Assembly: GCA_025355465.1 (NCBI GenBank)
Contig: JANXZO010000066.1
Span: 19,864-83,863, forward strand
Direction: 5' to 3'
DNA from: Bacteroidales bacterium
GTDB taxonomy: Bacteria > Bacteroidota > Bacteroidia > Bacteroidales > FEN-979
Length of the DNA: 64,000 nt
The position numbers and the translations under genes were made by a program. Positions 49,301 through 57,409 of this stretch are shown piece by piece. Every line of letters begins with the position of its first letter. The stretch's first letter is position 1. The notes under the pieces were generated by a model, which was not told the DNA's origin, searched no databases, and saw only the letters and a list, made by a program, of their open reading frames with translations.

Positions 49301-49867
49301 TTAACCAAGCAAGTCGCTAAGCCTGCTCTGCCCGCCATATTGGTAATTCCTGACCCGGTATAATTCGGAGTCTGGTTTCAATTGAAATTCAAAGATGCGT
49401 TGTCCCGGATTGCTGGCATCAGCAGGCTGATGGTCAATTTCTGAGAAGCCGGCCTGAAGGCAGAGTTTCATTGCGCCGGGCATTGTATCTGCAGGATCCA
49501 GTTGTATTTTCCTGAATCCCGATTGTCGCGCCCAGTCAATGGCAACATCAAGCAGCAACTTCACATTTTTCGGATTGACGGCACTCGGATATATATGGCA
49601 CCTTTTCAATTCTGCAACGTCAGGTTTGATCCTCCAGATGCCGATGCATCCTTTTACAACATCATCGACATTTAATAGAAATGCGGCACCCGAGGGAGGG
49701 CTGTATAGTGTTTTAAGCGATCCAAGTTCAAGCAGAAAATCCTGGTAGTCCATTTCAAAATCAATACTGTCGGCAAAATCAAGGAGCAGGTCTTTAATGC
49801 GCCGGAAATCCGAATCTTTCCATGCCATCGACAGGGAGACCGAATCAAAGAAATGTCTACTAATCAT
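49301..49867 (-). CDS. GNAT-like N-acetyltransferase, hypothetical
   Basis: AAFLLNVDDVVKGCIGIWRIKPDVAELKRCHIYPSAVNPKNVKLLLDVAIDWARQSGFRKIQLD...LCLQAGF. Confidence 0.6.
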   Translation of the reverse strand: MISRHFFDSVSLSMAWKDSDFRRIKDLLLDFADSIDFEMDYQDFLLELGSLKTLYSPPSGAAFLLNVDDVVKGCIGIWRIKPDVAELKRCHIYPSAVNPKNVKLLLDVAIDWARQSGFRKIQLDPADTMPGAMKLCLQAGFSEIDHQPADASNPGQRIFEFQLKPDSELYRVRNYQYGGQSRLSDLLG

Positions 49868-49997
49868 GGTTCTTTCGTTTTTTACCTTATAAATAAAATG
49901 AGATACAACAACAGCAAATGTAAGTTGCGAGGTACATGATCGCAACCAGCAATAAGTAACTGTAACCAGAAAACAGGTATTTGTGGATTAATGGAGC

Positions 49998-50013
49998 ATT
50001 TGTGTACACAAAT
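49998..50013. promoter_or_regulatory. Perfect 16-bp palindrome ATTTGTGTACACAAAT, operator candidate
   Basis: Self-complementary sequence read directly in the divergent intergenic region. Confidence 0.45.
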
Positions 50014-50113
50014 CGACCGAATGCATGTGAATTCTATCTTTGTGAGGGTGCAATTATATTTACAATACTTTCCAAATTTCGTACACACCAAGCCCTTATT
50101 CCCTTTTCTTGAG

Positions 50114-50121
50114 TAATTTTG
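50114..50121 (+). promoter_or_regulatory. TAnnTTTG -7 element (TAATTTTG) of toxin-antitoxin operon
   Basis: Sequence match 16 nt upstream of antitoxin ATG. Confidence 0.5.
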
Positions 50122-50136
50122 TAAAAAATGTAAAAC

Positions 50137-50334
50137 ATGGAATCTACCATATTGAGCAGTGAATCAAAATCAGACATGCGTGTGCTGATTGAACTTGCCA
50201 AAAAGTTGGGAATGAAGGTAAAACAACTGACCGATCAAGAGATAGAGGATTGGATCCTCGCAAAGCGCATTGAGGAAGGCATGAAAACAGGAAAGGCTTC
50301 TCGCACTGAGGTCATGCAAGCGCTTGAACAGTGA
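50137..50334 (+). CDS. Putative type II antitoxin
   Basis: 65-aa ORF overlapping the downstream toxin start (GTGA). Confidence 0.7.
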   Translation: MESTILSSESKSDMRVLIELAKKLGMKVKQLTDQEIEDWILAKRIEEGMKTGKASRTEVMQALEQ

Positions 50335-50600
50335 AAATAGAGTTTACGAAATCATTTCTTAAGGATCTGAAGGCGGTCAGGGATCCCAAATTCAAAGCAG
50401 CCATCGGGGAGATTATCAATGACGTTGAGATAGCTCCAAACATAAGATCCATTCAAAATATCTCCAGATTGTCCGGTTACCGGTCTTATTATAGAATAAA
50501 AATGGGATCGTACCGTATTGGCCTTCATTATGGAAATGGAATTCTGACCTTTGTTGCATTCCATCACAGAAAAGACATCTACCGGCATTTTCCGGGATAA
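50331..50600 (+). CDS. RelE/ParE family type II toxin
   Basis: MKIEFTKSFLKDLKAVRDPKFKAAIGEIINDVE...GYRSYYRIKMGSYRIGLHYGNGILTFVAFHHRKDIYRHFPG. Confidence 0.88.
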   Translation: MKIEFTKSFLKDLKAVRDPKFKAAIGEIINDVEIAPNIRSIQNISRLSGYRSYYRIKMGSYRIGLHYGNGILTFVAFHHRKDIYRHFPG

Positions 50601-50761
50601 TCCCTCCTCTTTTTATTATTCCAGGCTGATTTCACTCTCAGTCATCTTCTCCACATTAAAAATTGGCAACAACTCAGTATCGATAAGTGTCAATATTGCT
50701 CAAGTCTAAACAGACGCAAAAAAAAATATCAGTTTGGATATCAAATGGGTGTAAATTCGGC

Positions 50762-50816
50762 TGTAAGAAAAAAGAAAACCTCCGAAACATCAGTATTAAT
50801 TGATGTTATCGGAGGT
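50762..50816 (-). terminator. Rho-independent terminator downstream of tmRNA
   Basis: Minus strand ACCTCCGATAACATCA-loop-TGATGTTTCGGAGGT followed by TTTTCTTTTTTC. Confidence 0.8.
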
Positions 50817-50822
50817 CGCTTG

Positions 50823-51193
50823 TGGAGCTGGAGGGATTCGAACCCTCGTCCAAACAAGTAGTAAAAGTGCTTTCTTCGTGCGTAGCTTCTGATTGATTGT
50901 CGGGGTCCTGCTGGCCGGAAGCCAACCCACAGGAACCTTATTCCCATTATTTTCGCCGGCGCTACGGGACTGAACACCGACTATCTCAACATTTGCGATG
51001 CCTCGTCCGGAACACCGTTGAGAAGGGTTTTCCGGGAGACAAGACGCACTTAATTTCTAAAATTAAGCAGCAAGTCTGTAAGAATAATTGTCGCCATTTA
51101 TAGGCTGTGAGAATTCGTTATTAACGAGGCCTACTCTCAAGCCCTCGGCACGCTTACAATTCCACTCCCTTGCTGTCAAAACCGGTCAGCCCC
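50823..51193 (-). ncRNA. ssrA: tmRNA (transfer-messenger RNA)
   Basis: 5' GGGGCUGACCGGUUUUGACAGC..., 3' ...GGACGAGGGUUCGAAUCCCUCCAGCUCCA; 7-bp acceptor stem GGGGCUG/CAGCUCC; tag ORF at 51063-51095 reads GDNYSYRLAA-stop. Confidence 0.96.
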
Positions 51194-51222
51194 AAGGAAT
51201 GAGCTGCAAAGATACGATAAAT

Positions 51223-51254
51223 TAATGTGGTAATGTGGTAATGTGATGATGTGG
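51223..51254. repeat. Tandem array, 8-bp unit TAATGTGG x4
   Basis: TAATGTGG|TAATGTGG|TAATGTGA|TGATGTGG. Confidence 0.95.
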
Positions 51255-51262
51255 GGTGTTTT

Positions 51263-52336
51263 CTATTTAGGTTCGGGGAAATTCAGGATCCGGTCAACGA
51301 AAACGGAGATATCGTAGGCCGTGTTAAAGATTTTCCAGAGCTCGGCGATAATTGGAAAGTGCTCTTCCACGCTCATCTTTTTGGAAAGTTCGCAGTAAAA
51401 AACATTCACTGCAGTCTTGCCTTCAAGTACCAGTTCATGAGAAACATGCTTGTTGAAGAACCCCTTCCCGATGAGTAGTCCGAGGGTGCGGTTGCGGCTC
51501 AGGTCGTTGAGTGCAGTGAGTCCGAAATCGCCATACCCGCAATACCTGAAAAGGGTCTCCTCTTCGCCCCCGAAAGAGATCAGTACGCGCCGCATTTCGC
51601 GGAAGGCCTTCGTGAGTACCAGGAACTGCAGGTTGGCCGAATTGAATTGTGCATCCACAATTCCCAGGATCACGGCATAGATGTTTTTCAAAATACTCAG
51701 TATCTCCACACCCTGGATATCGGTTGAGTAATCCAGGTGAATGTTTGAACCCCTGAAAAGTTCAGTAATCCGCAATTTCGGTTGAAAAGGTTCCGCCGAA
51801 TATCCGCCCACTTGTTCATTCGTGCCTTCGTGCATTGGTGCATTGGTGCATTCGTGTATTGTATTCTCCGAGTACCCCAGTGTAAACCCAGTAGGCACGC
51901 GGTTGATGATCTCTCGCGCAAAGGAAGGCCCCTTCAGTGTGCAAACCGGATTGGGAAACTCCGACCGGAGGCATTCAATGATTGTTTTGTTCTCAGAGCC
52001 AAACCCTTTGGCAAGGTTAATCAGGATGGCCTCTTCCGGTATATACTGCCGTATCTCTCGCAGGTAGCCGACAAGAATGGTGGAAGGTATGCCAAGAAAG
52101 ATCATCTCCGACGACCTCAGCAGGGTGTCTGCCGAGGTTGCAACGAGCGAAGGATGCAGGTGCAGGGTAGGGAAATATTTGGTGTTGACATGCATGACAT
52201 TGATGTCTTCAACAACCTTGCTTTCAACAGAATGAAGCAGAATTTTACCGGAACCGTTTTCCGCCAGGATATTACCAAGCGCAGTTCCGATCGTTCCGGC
52301 ACCGATAATAGAGATATTTGGTAGTTGATCGTTCAT
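51263..52336 (-). CDS. gpsA: NAD(P)H-dependent glycerol-3-phosphate dehydrogenase
   Basis: SIIGAGTIGTALGNILAENG; LKNIYAVILGIVDAQFNSANLQFLVLTKAFREMRRVLISFGGEEETLFRYCGYGDFGLTALNDLSRNRTLG; contains repeat-encoded insertion HECTNAPMHEGTNEQ. Confidence 0.92.
   Translation of the reverse strand: MNDQLPNISIIGAGTIGTALGNILAENGSGKILLHSVESKVVEDINVMHVNTKYFPTLHLHPSLVATSADTLLRSSEMIFLGIPSTILVGYLREIRQYIPEEAILINLAKGFGSENKTIIECLRSEFPNPVCTLKGPSFAREIINRVPTGFTLGYSENTIHECTNAPMHEGTNEQVGGYSAEPFQPKLRITELFRGSNIHLDYSTDIQGVEILSILKNIYAVILGIVDAQFNSANLQFLVLTKAFREMRRVLISFGGEEETLFRYCGYGDFGLTALNDLSRNRTLGLLIGKGFFNKHVSHELVLEGKTAVNVFYCELSKKMSVEEHFPIIAELWKIFNTAYDISVFVDRILNFPEPK
51816..51855. repeat. Tandem array, 8-bp unit (minus strand ACGAATGC/ACCAATGC) x5, inside gpsA
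   Basis: Plus strand TCATTCGT|GCCTTCGT|GCATTGGT|GCATTGGT|GCATTCGT with degenerate flanks. Confidence 0.95.
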
Positions 52337-52347
52337 CGTCGGGGAGG

Positions 52348-54744
52348 TTAAGGTGTATTGAAATGGATGCGGAAACGACTGCCCTTCTCGCTGCCGATGC
52401 CAAGGTTTGCTTCAATCTGCTGGATCAGGATGTGAACGATCTGCATGCCCATGGATCGTGACTTTTCATTGAAAAATCCATCCGGCAAACCAATGCCGTC
52501 GTCCTGGATATCGAGTTCCCATTCCATATCCTGACATGGTTTAAGCGCTACCCTGATCGTACCGGATCTGTCGCCGGGGAAGGCATACTTGTAAGCATTC
52601 GTGAGCAATTCGTTAACAATCAGCCCAAGTGGCATGACCATTTCGATTGGCAGCTCACAGGGGGAAATTTCTGTAACAAAATTAATCCTTTCATTCTGGT
52701 ATGCATTGGTAATGATCATCGAGAGGTTCTGAAGGTAGTCGCCAAATGGGATGGCGTTGATCCCCTGAGATTCATAAAGTTGCTCATGAACAAGCGACAT
52801 TGTTTTGACCCTCATTTGCAAATCAGCAATGGACCGGTTGAAAATCGGGTCGTGAATCAATTCCCGTTGCATGCTCATCAGGCTCACCAGCACGGCAAAA
52901 TTATTTTTGACCCGATTGTGTATCTCACGCAGGAGAATTCCTTTCTGACGTGCATTCTCCGCAATTACCTCTTCGGTTTTTTTACGCTCTGAGATGTCAC
53001 GAACTACAGAAATCATCTGTATAAAATCCCCGGTAGCCGGATCAAACAAAGGGTTTACATAACTTTCTGCCCAAAAGCAGGGTTGGTTTTTCCGTTTTGC
53101 CTTGTATCTGAACCGCGCAGGACTACGTTGCACGACCATTTCCGCAAACTCATGCCGCACTTGCTCATGAAATTCCGGATCGATCAGATCGTAGGGATAT
53201 TTCATCTCATTTACCTCCTCAACCTCGTACCCATATATCTTCCTGCATGACGGTGAAATGTAATTTCTTCCATGTTTTACATCAAGTCTTGAAATAACAT
53301 CGGTTGAATTTTCAGTCAGAAAGCGGTACAGGTCTTCACTCTGCCTTAAACGCTGCAGCGCTTCTAACCGTTCACGAATCTCGGATTCAAGCTTGTGATT
53401 AAGGTTTTGCAACTCAACTTTGCGCCGGCTGTTCTTACGGTACAGCGAATAAAAGAACTGGATACATAGCATCAGGGCCATGAAGATGAGTTCGTATACA
53501 AGCATCTCTATCTTTCTGTTCTTCAGTGCCATCTGGCGGAGATTCTGTTCCTGCAAAAGCAAGGTGTTCTTTGTCTCCTCTTCCGACATCAACCTTTTGG
53601 CTTCCAATATATTGATTTCAGACTTATTTTGCTGGAGCAGGGTTTCCAGGTGCTGGTCCGAAAATATCTGATAAAATCTGAAGGCCTCATTGAACTGCTT
53701 TTTCCTCCTGTAGTACTCAAACATCTGCCTGCTGGCAGTTTCGAGGAGAATGGGCTTCGTGATTTTATCTGCCAAACCCCAGCCACGTTTGAGATAGTAT
53801 CCTGCCGAATCAAGCCGGTTTATTCTCATGTATGCCGCGCCAACATGAACATTCGACAGCAGTATAAATTCCGCCTGCCCGACTTTTTCCCTGATTTTCA
53901 GCGCCATCAGCTCAAATTTCACCACCTGATCATTACGACCCATCACCTGATATGTGTGGGCTATACGTGTGAAGATGATCGCCACATCAGCCAGGTTTCC
54001 ACTGGCTATCATTATTTTATTGGCATCATTGTAATTAATGATCGCAGCGGTGTAGTTGCCTTGTTGCAGCCAGGTGTCACCGACAAACCTGTACATCCTG
54101 GCGGCAGATTGCAGATCCCCCTCTTTTACCATCAGGTAAAGTGCATAGGAATATTCAACCCGGGCACGGTCGAATTGGTTTATGGCGAAATAATATTGCC
54201 CCCAGTAGGAGTGATACATCCCAAGTGTGTTCAGACTCGAATTGCGGCCCAATAAACTGCGGACCATCTTTAAATAGTTGTAAGCTTTGTCCAGACTTTT
54301 GGTGTAAATGAACATCCAGATGATTTGTCCGTAGGCAATACTTAACTTGTCCGTATACGTGGTTTTCTTCAGCACATCGACACTTCGGAAATAATAATTG
54401 AGGGCAGTGGCATAGTCTGATTTGTTGAAATAATAGGCACCTATATTGGTAAGGGCAATCCCTTCTCCTCTTTTATATTGGATTCTGGTGGCAAGGTTCT
54501 GAGCCTTTTGCGCAAGGTTTAAAAAGAGGTCGAGGTTTGAATTGGAAGCCCTCTTGGCCTGCGCATTCAGGCTGTCCACCCTTGCCATCAGCACAAGGTC
54601 CGATTTTTCCTTTTGTCCATATGCGCTGCCACTGGTTGCAAGTGTTGCCGAAACAATGGCAATCAGGCACCAGATCAGGTGAATATTACGCGATAAAGGC
54701 CTCGGGCAACTCGACACGATGGCAGGGATTAATAAGCATAGCAA
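52348..54744 (-). CDS. TPR-PAS sensor histidine kinase (HisKA_2 type)
   Basis: TPR-like repeats, TM, PAS (FLTENSTDVISRLDVKHGRNYISPSCRKIYGYE), ILLREIHNRVKNNFAVLVSLMSMQ, HATPase LIVNELLTNAYKYAFPGDRSG. Confidence 0.92.
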   Translation of the reverse strand: MLCLLIPAIVSSCPRPLSRNIHLIWCLIAIVSATLATSGSAYGQKEKSDLVLMARVDSLNAQAKRASNSNLDLFLNLAQKAQNLATRIQYKRGEGIALTNIGAYYFNKSDYATALNYYFRSVDVLKKTTYTDKLSIAYGQIIWMFIYTKSLDKAYNYLKMVRSLLGRNSSLNTLGMYHSYWGQYYFAINQFDRARVEYSYALYLMVKEGDLQSAARMYRFVGDTWLQQGNYTAAIINYNDANKIMIASGNLADVAIIFTRIAHTYQVMGRNDQVVKFELMALKIREKVGQAEFILLSNVHVGAAYMRINRLDSAGYYLKRGWGLADKITKPILLETASRQMFEYYRRKKQFNEAFRFYQIFSDQHLETLLQQNKSEINILEAKRLMSEEETKNTLLLQEQNLRQMALKNRKIEMLVYELIFMALMLCIQFFYSLYRKNSRRKVELQNLNHKLESEIRERLEALQRLRQSEDLYRFLTENSTDVISRLDVKHGRNYISPSCRKIYGYEVEEVNEMKYPYDLIDPEFHEQVRHEFAEMVVQRSPARFRYKAKRKNQPCFWAESYVNPLFDPATGDFIQMISVVRDISERKKTEEVIAENARQKGILLREIHNRVKNNFAVLVSLMSMQRELIHDPIFNRSIADLQMRVKTMSLVHEQLYESQGINAIPFGDYLQNLSMIITNAYQNERINFVTEISPCELPIEMVMPLGLIVNELLTNAYKYAFPGDRSGTIRVALKPCQDMEWELDIQDDGIGLPDGFFNEKSRSMGMQIVHILIQQIEANLGIGSEKGSRFRIHFNTP

Positions 54745-54749
54745 AAGTA
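54742..54749 (-). promoter_or_regulatory. TAnnTTTG -7 element (TACTTTTG)
   Basis: Reverse complement of caaaagta; overlaps the annotated ORF start, so the true kinase start may be downstream. Confidence 0.4.
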
Positions 54750-54760
54750 GAAAATATTCT

Positions 54761-54768
54761 TAATTTTG
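54761..54768 (+). promoter_or_regulatory. TAnnTTTG -7 element (TAATTTTG) of polysaccharide operon
   Basis: Sequence match 40 nt upstream of first gene. Confidence 0.5.
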
Positions 54769-54808
54769 CCATTCAAACAATGGTAAGCCGCTTAATAAGC
54801 TGGAATTT

Positions 54809-55810
54809 ATGGATCTGAAGAATAAAAAGGTAATGGTTACCGGTGCCGGTGGTTTCATCGGGAGTCAGCTTACGGAGCAGCTCCTGGCCATGGGTTGTAC
54901 TGTAACTGCAGTGGTGCATTATAACTCCTTTAACCGGTGGGGCTGGCTCGATACCGTTAACCCGGGGGAGAGTGCCTCGCGGCTCACGATCTTTCCGGGC
55001 GATATCCGCGACCCAAACGGGATGCTGACCGCCATGCAGGATTGCGAAGTGGTTTTTCACCTGGCTGCCCTGATCGGGATTCCTTACAGCTATCATTCGC
55101 CCGATGTATATGTCGACACCAATGTTAAAGGCACGCTCAACATCCTCCAGGCTGCGCGTCAGCTGGGAGTTAAACGGATCATCCACACCTCTACTTCGGA
55201 AGTTTACGGTACGGCACAGTTTGTTCCCATCACCGAGCTGCACCCTGTGAACCCACAATCGCCTTATGCTGCCACCAAGGCCAGTGCCGATTTCCTGGCC
55301 CTCACCTTCTTTCGTTCGTTCGAAACTCCTGTTGTTGTGGTGAGACCGTTCAATACTTACGGCCCACGCCAAAGTGCACGCGCCATTATCCCCACCATTA
55401 TCACCCAGATCCTGGCCGGAAAAAAGACCCTGACCCTGGGTTCCGTTACGCCGACCCGCGACCTGAATTTTGTGAAAGACACAGCCCGTGGCTTTATTAA
55501 GGCAGCCGAAAGTGAAACAGCCCTTGGCGAAGTAGTAAACCTCGGCAGCAACTACGAAATCAGCGTGAGCGACCTGGTAAATAAAATAGCAACGCAGATG
55601 GGGGCCAAGATTACCGTCAAAAGCGCCGATGAGCGCATCCGGCCCGAAAAAAGCGAGGTGGAGCGACTTTGGGCTGATAACCAAAAAGCGAAAGCGCTCT
55701 TCGGCTGGTCTCCCCAATATACGCTTGATGCCGGACTAAAGGAGACCATCAACTGGTTTGGTACCTCCGGAAATATGGCCTACTACAAACCCGATATCTA
55801 CAATATTTAA
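54809..55810 (+). CDS. NAD-dependent 4,6-dehydratase (LegB-like SDR)
   Basis: VMVTGAGGFIGSQLTEQLLAMGCTVTAVVHYNSFNRWGWLD; YAATKASAD. Confidence 0.88.
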   Translation: MDLKNKKVMVTGAGGFIGSQLTEQLLAMGCTVTAVVHYNSFNRWGWLDTVNPGESASRLTIFPGDIRDPNGMLTAMQDCEVVFHLAALIGIPYSYHSPDVYVDTNVKGTLNILQAARQLGVKRIIHTSTSEVYGTAQFVPITELHPVNPQSPYAATKASADFLALTFFRSFETPVVVVRPFNTYGPRQSARAIIPTIITQILAGKKTLTLGSVTPTRDLNFVKDTARGFIKAAESETALGEVVNLGSNYEISVSDLVNKIATQMGAKITVKSADERIRPEKSEVERLWADNQKAKALFGWSPQYTLDAGLKETINWFGTSGNMAYYKPDIYNI

Positions 55811-55820
55811 TATTCCGATC

Positions 55821-56522
55821 ATGAAAGCCGTAATCCTGGCCGGAGGCAAAGGTACCCGTCTGAAACCATACACCTCTGTTATCCCGAAGCCACTGGTTCC
55901 GGTTGGGGAGCGGGCCATCCTCGAGATCCTCATCACCCGGCTCCGCAAATTGGGCATAGACGAGCTCTATATCTGCGTGAACCATTTTGCAGAGATCATC
56001 ATGGCCTTCTTCGGTGACGGAAAAAAATTCGGCCTGAAGATCAACTACTCTCTGGAGGACAAGCCACTCAGCACGGTAGCTCCGATCAAGCTCATCGCCA
56101 ACCTCCCCGCCAACTTCCTGGTGATGAACGGCGATCTGCTCACCGATCTTGATTTTGGGGCGCTTTATGATTACCATTTGAAAAACAGTGCGCTGCTGAC
56201 CGTCTCGACCTACCAGCGCAAAACAAAAATCGATTTTGGGGTGATCGATGTAGATCATGCATCGAAAGTTGCGACCGGATTCCGCGAAAAACCGGAATAC
56301 TCCTTCGATGTGAGCATGGGAGTTTACGCCATGAACCGCAAGGTGCTCGATTATGTGCCTGCCAGCGAGTCGTTTGGTTTTGACAACCTGATGCTCGCTT
56401 TGCTGGCCGCAAAAGAGCCGGTGAAAATCTATCCTTACACCGGTTACTGGCTCGACATCGGGCGGCCCGACGATTACGAAAAGGCCAACGAAGAGATCGA
56501 CCTGCTCAATTCCATCCTATGA
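55821..56522 (+). CDS. Sugar nucleotidyltransferase
   Basis: MKAVILAGGKGTRLKPYTSVIPKPLVPVGERAILEILI; internal ATG chosen over ORF start. Confidence 0.92.
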   Translation: MKAVILAGGKGTRLKPYTSVIPKPLVPVGERAILEILITRLRKLGIDELYICVNHFAEIIMAFFGDGKKFGLKINYSLEDKPLSTVAPIKLIANLPANFLVMNGDLLTDLDFGALYDYHLKNSALLTVSTYQRKTKIDFGVIDVDHASKVATGFREKPEYSFDVSMGVYAMNRKVLDYVPASESFGFDNLMLALLAAKEPVKIYPYTGYWLDIGRPDDYEKANEEIDLLNSIL

Positions 56523-57376
56523 CCAAGGTGCTGGTTACCGGCTCGGCAGGGTTTATCGGCGGCGCGCTGGCCCGCCGCCTCCGGCTCGACGGAGCTGAAG
56601 TGGCGGAATTCGACCTTGCCCAGGGCGACATCACCCGCGAAGGAGCGCTCGACCAATTCGATGGGATCACCCACTGTTTCCACCTCGCCGGAAAGACCTT
56701 CGTTCCCGAAAGCTGGAAACATCCGCAAGGTTTCTACCAGGTGAATGTGATGGGCACTGTGAACGTTCTGGAGTTCTGCCGCAAACGAAACATCCCGCTT
56801 ACCTATGTGGCCTCTTACCTCTACGGTGAACCAGAATACCTGCCGGTGGATGAGAACCACCCCGTGAAATCATACAATCCATACAGCCACAGCAAGGTGA
56901 TGGCCGACAACACCTGCCAGTTTTATGCAAGGCAGTTTGGGTTGCCGGTAACGATTTTCCGGCCGTTCAATGCTTACGGTCCCGGCCAGTCGCCACTTTT
57001 CATCATCCCCGAGATCATCACCAAGTTCATTGACCCGGCCATCGCTACAGTGGAGGTGATGGACCTCCGTCCGAAACGCGATTATATTTACATCGACGAC
57101 ATTATCAGCGCCTTCCTCCGCTCCATGAAGAAGCCCGGCGGCATTTATAATCTTGGAAGCGGATACTCAAAAAGCGTAAGCGAGATCGTCAGCCTCGTAC
57201 AAAAGTTTACCGGTATCGACAAGCCCGTGAAGGCCAGAGGAAATGACCGCCCCAACGAGATCTTCGACCTGTATGCCGACATCTCCAAAGCAAAACGCGA
57301 GCTGGGCTGGGAACCTGTGGTCAGCTTTGAAGAGGGGGTAGAACGTTGTGTCAAGAAATTGACAATTGATAATTAA
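56519..57376 (+). CDS. NAD-dependent epimerase/dehydratase
   Basis: VLVTGSAGFIGGALARRL; YSHSKVMAD; VFRPFNAYGP-like IFRPFNAYGPGQ. Confidence 0.9.
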   Translation: MTKVLVTGSAGFIGGALARRLRLDGAEVAEFDLAQGDITREGALDQFDGITHCFHLAGKTFVPESWKHPQGFYQVNVMGTVNVLEFCRKRNIPLTYVASYLYGEPEYLPVDENHPVKSYNPYSHSKVMADNTCQFYARQFGLPVTIFRPFNAYGPGQSPLFIIPEIITKFIDPAIATVEVMDLRPKRDYIYIDDIISAFLRSMKKPGGIYNLGSGYSKSVSEIVSLVQKFTGIDKPVKARGNDRPNEIFDLYADISKAKRELGWEPVVSFEEGVERCVKKLTIDN

Positions 57377-57404
57377 AATATGTGACCCTGTGACCCTGTG
57401 ACTT
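57358..57404. repeat. Two abutting short-word arrays: 7-bp ATTGACA|ATTGATA|ATTAAAA and 8-bp TGTGACCC x3
   Basis: Read directly; first overlaps the epimerase C-terminal codons (KLTIDN-stop), second overlaps the candidate GT start. Confidence 0.85.
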
Positions 57405-57409
57405 TATTA

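Noticed and set aside
50137-50600. Toxin-antitoxin pair as part of a defence island or mobile element
   Set aside because: Flanked by ordinary genes and the tmRNA; no integrase, transposase or terminal repeats seen.
50741-50977. ORF on the minus strand over the tmRNA 3' part (MFSPVAPAKIMGI...), and plus-strand ORF 50897-51103
   Set aside because: Sequence is explained by the tmRNA gene and its terminator.
51808-51863. Possible CRISPR or phage attachment array
   Set aside because: Unit is 8 bp with no spacers and no cas genes; it is a simple tandem array.
51782-52324. 180-aa plus-strand ORF antisense to gpsA containing repetitive FIRAFVHWCIGAFVYCI
   Set aside because: Translation of the 8-bp array on the wrong strand; gpsA on the minus strand is conserved.
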